8,241 bases of DNA from the NCBI GenBank assembly GCA_015494735.1, contig WGAQ01000150.1, positions 1 to 8,241 on the forward strand, given 5' to 3'. Numbering within the stretch: the first letter of the stretch is position 1; each line of letters starts with the position of its first letter. The DNA comes from Caldifarciminota bacterium. Its GTDB lineage: Bacteria; Hydrothermota; Hydrothermia; LBFQ01; DSFT01. Position numbers and translations under genes: made by a program. Shown here piece after piece: positions 5,686 to 8,241 of this stretch. The notes under the pieces were generated by a model. The model searched no databases. It was not told the DNA's origin and saw only the letters and a program-made list of their open reading frames with translations.

Positions 5686-7314
5686 GTGAAACTGGACCTT
5701 GCAGACAGGTACAGAATCAGGTTGCTCCTCGATGAGGGGAAGTCCACTGCCGAGGTCGCCAGGATTATGGGAGTCTCCCGCAGGACCGTCCAGTACGTGG
5801 CATCGAGACCCATAACCCGAATGGATGAGGAGGAAGGGAAAATAAAGAAATACATCGAGAGGCATCCCCACCATTCTCCCTCCACCATAGCCCGAAAACT
5901 CGGTGTCAGTTTGTACAGGGTGTATAAGGTCATAAGGCATTTCCTCGATGTGCCGTCACAGACCGAAGAGGACAGGAAGGCTCTGGAACTGGTCCGGTAC
6001 CTGCTGGATGATGGGAGAGTCGAGGATGCGGCGAGACTCCTCCATATGATAACCCTCCTTCCATCTGACCACTGGATTCTCATGAGGATTCCAGACGAAC
6101 TTCTGGAGCCCTCGTATCGCCTTTCCAAAATCCGGTACAAGATGTTCAACTGGGGAGTGCCATTCAACGAGATTCTGGAGGAACTGGAGGAATATCTGCA
6201 CGCCCTTCGAAGGAGGAAACTCTACCTGTACTACTATCAGGGCCACATCCTGAAGCTCTCCATCCTGAACCACTACGGGAGGTTTCATGAGACGGTTTCC
6301 TTTTACAGGAGGTACAGAAAGACCATAATGGGTCTTCCATTTGGGATAAGAATCAACCTCATTGCTCCCGTGGTGGAGGCTGCCGTGAGTCTTTCCCTCA
6401 GGGGAGTATATGGGCCTCTGGTCAGGTATTTGCACGAACTGGTGGTGAAGGACGATTTCCATGCAGAATGGCACAGGCAGGTGACCCGTCAGGTTTACTT
6501 TTCCTCCCTTCATCTCCTCGGCATATACGATAGGGTGTCCCTCCTGGAGGATGGGGATAATCCCCTGGTGAGGGCCCTGCATCTGCTGGGATCCGGGCGG
6601 TACGAGGAGGTGGCATACATGGGGGGAACCTCATCCGGCAAACTCTACGCCCTGCATCTGTCCATCATCAGGAATGTGGCCCGCATCATGGTGGGGCTGG
6701 AGGAAGAGCCTATCGATGAAGAATATATGAAACTCCTGGAGACCAATCCCGTATCTCGATTCCACTATCTCCGGTATCTGGCCCTCAGGGAGGCGAGGAA
6801 GGGTAACAGAAATGGAGCCATGTCTTACCTCCGGGAACTCCTTTCCGGTTCGAAGGAGGGCATCCTTTTCAGGGTGTACAGGGCCATAGTGGAAGGAGAT
6901 TACGGGGTTTTGAGGGACACACCGAGGGAGGTGCTCCTGAGGTACTGGATGAAGCAGGACATGGGCAGGGCCGTATCCTATGCCCGCAGGTATTCGATGA
7001 TATTCCCGCTCCACGAGTATGTGCTCCTCAGACCTCCGTCATCCATAAGGGCCTACAGGTACGATGTCCTGTTGCCTGTCCTTCCCCCTCCTTCCTTCCG
7101 GGTCGATGGGGACTGCGTCTGGATTGGAAGCAGGAAGATAAAGATGGGTCGTTCCATGGTGGATGACGCCTTCAGGAAACTCCTGAAGTCCGGATCCATG
7201 TCCCGCCTGGAGCTGGATTCTCGCACTCTGTCCGCTCTCCTGAGGAAGTACTTTCCCCTGGTGAGGGCTGACCGTTACCATGTGAAGCTGGTGGGTACTC
7301 CGGTCAGTACCTGA
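5686..7314 (+). CDS. Putative DNA-binding regulator: double HTH, long all-helical middle, winged-helix-like C-terminus (542 aa)
   Basis: I do not recognise a named family. Residues 5-42 form a homeodomain-like HTH (LLDEGKSTAEVARIMGVSRR then TVQYV). Residues 52-88 form a second HTH (STIARKLGVSLYRVYKVIRH), giving a paired-HTH head like those of IS630-type or resolvase-type DNA-binding domains. Residues about 95-460 are predicted helical, rich in Leu, Tyr and Arg, with TPR-like short turns (DDGRVEDAARLLHM, NHYGRFHETVSFYRRY, RKGNRNGAMSYLRELL). Residues 470-539 (SFRVDGDCVWIGSRKIKMGR, a helix with FRKLLKSG, then LSALLRKYFP and RYHVKLVG) loosely follow an OmpR/SARP-like winged-helix pattern. No transposase DDE triad, nuclease motif or ATPase is evident. 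The GTG start fits the first HTH directly and the TAAACT box; there is no SD. The gene is divergent from the propeller lipoprotein and overlaps truA tail to tail. The basic pI and two HTHs point to a cytosolic transcription factor; the helical part may sense a ligand or protein. Confidence 0.8.
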   Translation: MKLDLADRYRIRLLLDEGKSTAEVARIMGVSRRTVQYVASRPITRMDEEEGKIKKYIERHPHHSPSTIARKLGVSLYRVYKVIRHFLDVPSQTEEDRKALELVRYLLDDGRVEDAARLLHMITLLPSDHWILMRIPDELLEPSYRLSKIRYKMFNWGVPFNEILEELEEYLHALRRRKLYLYYYQGHILKLSILNHYGRFHETVSFYRRYRKTIMGLPFGIRINLIAPVVEAAVSLSLRGVYGPLVRYLHELVVKDDFHAEWHRQVTRQVYFSSLHLLGIYDRVSLLEDGDNPLVRALHLLGSGRYEEVAYMGGTSSGKLYALHLSIIRNVARIMVGLEEEPIDEEYMKLLETNPVSRFHYLRYLALREARKGNRNGAMSYLRELLSGSKEGILFRVYRAIVEGDYGVLRDTPREVLLRYWMKQDMGRAVSYARRYSMIFPLHEYVLLRPPSSIRAYRYDVLLPVLPPPSFRVDGDCVWIGSRKIKMGRSMVDDAFRKLLKSGSMSRLELDSRTLSALLRKYFPLVRADRYHVKLVGTPVST

Positions 7315-8011
7315 CTTCCACCAGGGTAAGTCCCCTTCCGGGAACCATGAATGGATTGAAAGGGGCTTCCTTGAGGATCTTCCTTATCTCATCCGCGGAG
7401 TATCTGAGCATCAACCCCACCATGCTCCTGACCATCTTGTAGAGGAATCTGTTCCCTTCCACGATGTAGTGCAATTCGTCCCCATCCCTTTCCCACCGGG
7501 ACTGGAATATCCTGCATATACCTTCCCTGTCCGAGCGGGCCGATATGTGCGTGAAATCGTGCTCCCCGAGGAATATGCGGGCTTTCTCATTCAGGGATTC
7601 GATGGATTCCCGCACTGGATAATGGTACGTGTATCTGCGTCTGATGGGGGAGGGATAGGGCACTATGCGATATAGATAGACTTTGGACCTGGCCGAATAT
7701 CTGGCGTGGAAATCTTCCGGCATCTCTTCCACACCCTTTACGTAAATGTCATCCGGAAGTATGGAATTGAGGGCTTCCTTCAGACGATTCACCGGCGGTT
7801 TCAGGGTAGCATTATCCAGATGCAGACTGGCGACGAAGTTCAGGGCATGGACGCCGGAATCGGTTCTGCTGGCTCCTGTGAGTTTGAAATCCCCTTCCGT
7901 GAGCTTCCCCAGAGCATCCATGAGGACCCCCTGCACCGTCCTCCTGCCCGGCTGAATCTGCCACCCCTCGAAGTCGGTTCCATCGAATTCCAGAATTAGT
8001 TTTATCACCAT
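7304..8011 (-). CDS. truA: tRNA pseudouridine(38-40) synthase TruA
   Basis: TruA isomerises uridines 38-40 in the anticodon stem of many tRNAs. The 235 residues (family about 240-270) open with MVIKLILEFDGTDFEGWQIQ, the standard start. GASRTDSGVHA (46-56) holds the catalytic Asp51; Ser48 replaces the more usual Gly in the GRTD motif. FHARYSARSKVYLYRI (101-116) and FLYKMVRSMVG (189-199, with R195) are further family motifs, and GLTLVEVRY is the usual end. The frame is open to an ATG at 8044, but ATG 8009-8011 is preferred: homology begins there and a TATAAAAT box lies between the two ATGs. There is no SD. The stop overlaps the HTH gene's stop by 11 bp, convergently. The gene is monocistronic as far as seen. 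Confidence 0.95.
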   Translation of the reverse strand: MVIKLILEFDGTDFEGWQIQPGRRTVQGVLMDALGKLTEGDFKLTGASRTDSGVHALNFVASLHLDNATLKPPVNRLKEALNSILPDDIYVKGVEEMPEDFHARYSARSKVYLYRIVPYPSPIRRRYTYHYPVRESIESLNEKARIFLGEHDFTHISARSDREGICRIFQSRWERDGDELHYIVEGNRFLYKMVRSMVGLMLRYSADEIRKILKEAPFNPFMVPGRGLTLVEVRY

Positions 8012-8021
8012 GCGTCGGGAA

Positions 8022-8027
8022 ATTTTA
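8022..8027 (-). promoter_or_regulatory. TAAAAT promoter-like box for truA
   Basis: The minus strand reads CCATATAAAATTTCCCGACGC then ATG, with TAAAAT at -16 to -11. The message would begin a few nt before, or at, the ATG at 8011, and after the alternative ATG at 8044. This supports the shorter start. No SD is seen. Confidence 0.55.
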
Positions 8028-8090
8028 TATGGAGGTGACGACATCCTAATGGAAACCGGGAGCAGGTGGAAAGGGATTCGCCCGTGGGTT

Positions 8091-8096
8091 TAAAAT
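8091..8096 (+). promoter_or_regulatory. TAAAAT promoter-like box for the rightmost gene
   Basis: The plus strand reads GGGTTTAAAATAGCCCC then ATG, with TAAAAT at -12 to -7. The spacing of 6 nt to the ATG matches a -10 element with transcription starting on the A of ATG, the classic leaderless layout. The 91-bp region between truA and this gene therefore seems to carry two back-to-back promoters. Confidence 0.55.
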
Positions 8097-8102
8097 AGCC
8101 CC

Positions 8103-8241
8103 ATGTTAACCCTGATTCTCGCTCTGACACCGGTTCTGGATACGCTCCTTTCCCTGAATGGAGGTCCCTTTTCCGGAGAAGGTGATATCCCTGTCTGGAT
8201 GGCCACGGTTTCGGGGGATACTCTTCTGATTTCCGATGGAA
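8103..8241 (+). CDS. Start of a probable secreted hypothetical protein (3' end beyond window)
   Basis: Forty-six codons are visible: MLTLILALTPVLDTLLSLNG followed by a hydrophilic, beta-like stretch (GDIPVWMATVSGDTLLISDG). The N-terminus is hydrophobic without Lys/Arg, much like the 180-aa secreted protein (MLALLLGQVMDW), so a signal peptide or anchor is likely but atypical. There is no SD; a TAAAAT box ends 6 nt before the ATG. The frame stays open to the window end. The strand after the signal resembles the first blade of a beta-propeller or similar sheet protein, which is only an impression. The family is unknown. Confidence 0.65.
   Translation, partial: MLTLILALTPVLDTLLSLNGGPFSGEGDIPVWMATVSGDTLLISDG

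Noticed and set aside
6621..6650. P-loop-like GGTSSGKL in the HTH regulator
   Set aside because: Lys is followed by Leu rather than Ser/Thr, the context is helical, and there is no Walker B or downstream ATPase motif.
8012..8044. Eleven-residue N-terminal extension of truA (ATG at 8044)
   Set aside because: It has no SD, TruA homology starts at MVIKLILEFDGT, and the promoter box lies downstream of this ATG.
1..8241. tRNA, rRNA, riboswitch, CRISPR or insertion sequence
   Set aside because: I looked in all intergenic stretches and saw no cloverleaf with GTTCGA-type T-arm, no spaced direct repeats, and no transposase catalytic motifs. The double HTH alone does not make a transposase.

Overview
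The window reads as chromosomal DNA of a bacterium, probably thermophilic and from a poorly sampled lineage. It encodes a bifunctional bacterial RibF, bacterial-type TruA and Ald, and two lipoproteins with signal peptides ending in Cys. Sense strands are purine-rich, with heavy AGG/AGA (Arg) and ATA (Ile) codon use, which is common in thermophiles. A candidate phylum such as WOR-3 or Hydrothermota would fit, but that is a guess from style and not a sequence match. I see no mobile element, CRISPR array, tRNA or rRNA.

Layout. (1) 1-2402, minus strand: a housekeeping run in the order ald (alanine dehydrogenase), ribF (riboflavin kinase/FAD synthetase), queE (7-carboxy-7-deazaguanine synthase, cut by the window edge). 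The gaps are 22 and 10 nt. (2) 2403-2713: intergenic, with the ald control region and a hairpin closing the next operon. (3) 2714-5499, minus strand: an envelope cluster. It holds a six-bladed PD40/TolB-like propeller lipoprotein, a multidomain beta-sandwich lipoprotein, and a 180-residue secreted hypothetical protein translated from a strong Shine-Dalgarno right after the previous stop. (4) 5500-5685: a divergent control region full of short palindromes. (5) 5686-7314, plus strand: a 542-residue protein with two N-terminal helix-turn-helix units, a long all-helical middle and a small winged-helix-like C-terminus. I do not recognise it as a described family. (6) 7304-8011, minus strand: truA, overlapping the regulator tail to tail by 11 bp. 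(7) 8103-end, plus strand: the start of a probable secreted protein, divergent from truA.

The most interesting signal is about gene expression. A six-base box TAAA(A/C)T, usually preceded by T or A+T, occurs upstream of six of the nine starts, in the right orientation each time. In five of these its last T lies only 6-10 nt before the start codon and there is no Shine-Dalgarno, so the transcripts should be leaderless or nearly so. In the sixth, the 350-residue lipoprotein, the box is followed by a short leader with a strong Shine-Dalgarno. By eye I found only one further copy on either strand of the window. The genome seems to combine leaderless and SD-led initiation from one core promoter, which also helps to set several start codons.

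The genes do not form one pathway. The left run serves amino-acid, flavin and tRNA-modification metabolism, the middle encodes cell-envelope proteins, and the HTH/helical protein beside the divergent palindromic region is the likely local regulator. The best candidates for new biology are that regulator with its palindrome cluster, the leaderless promoter rule, and an 89-bp inverted-repeat structure just after the propeller gene.
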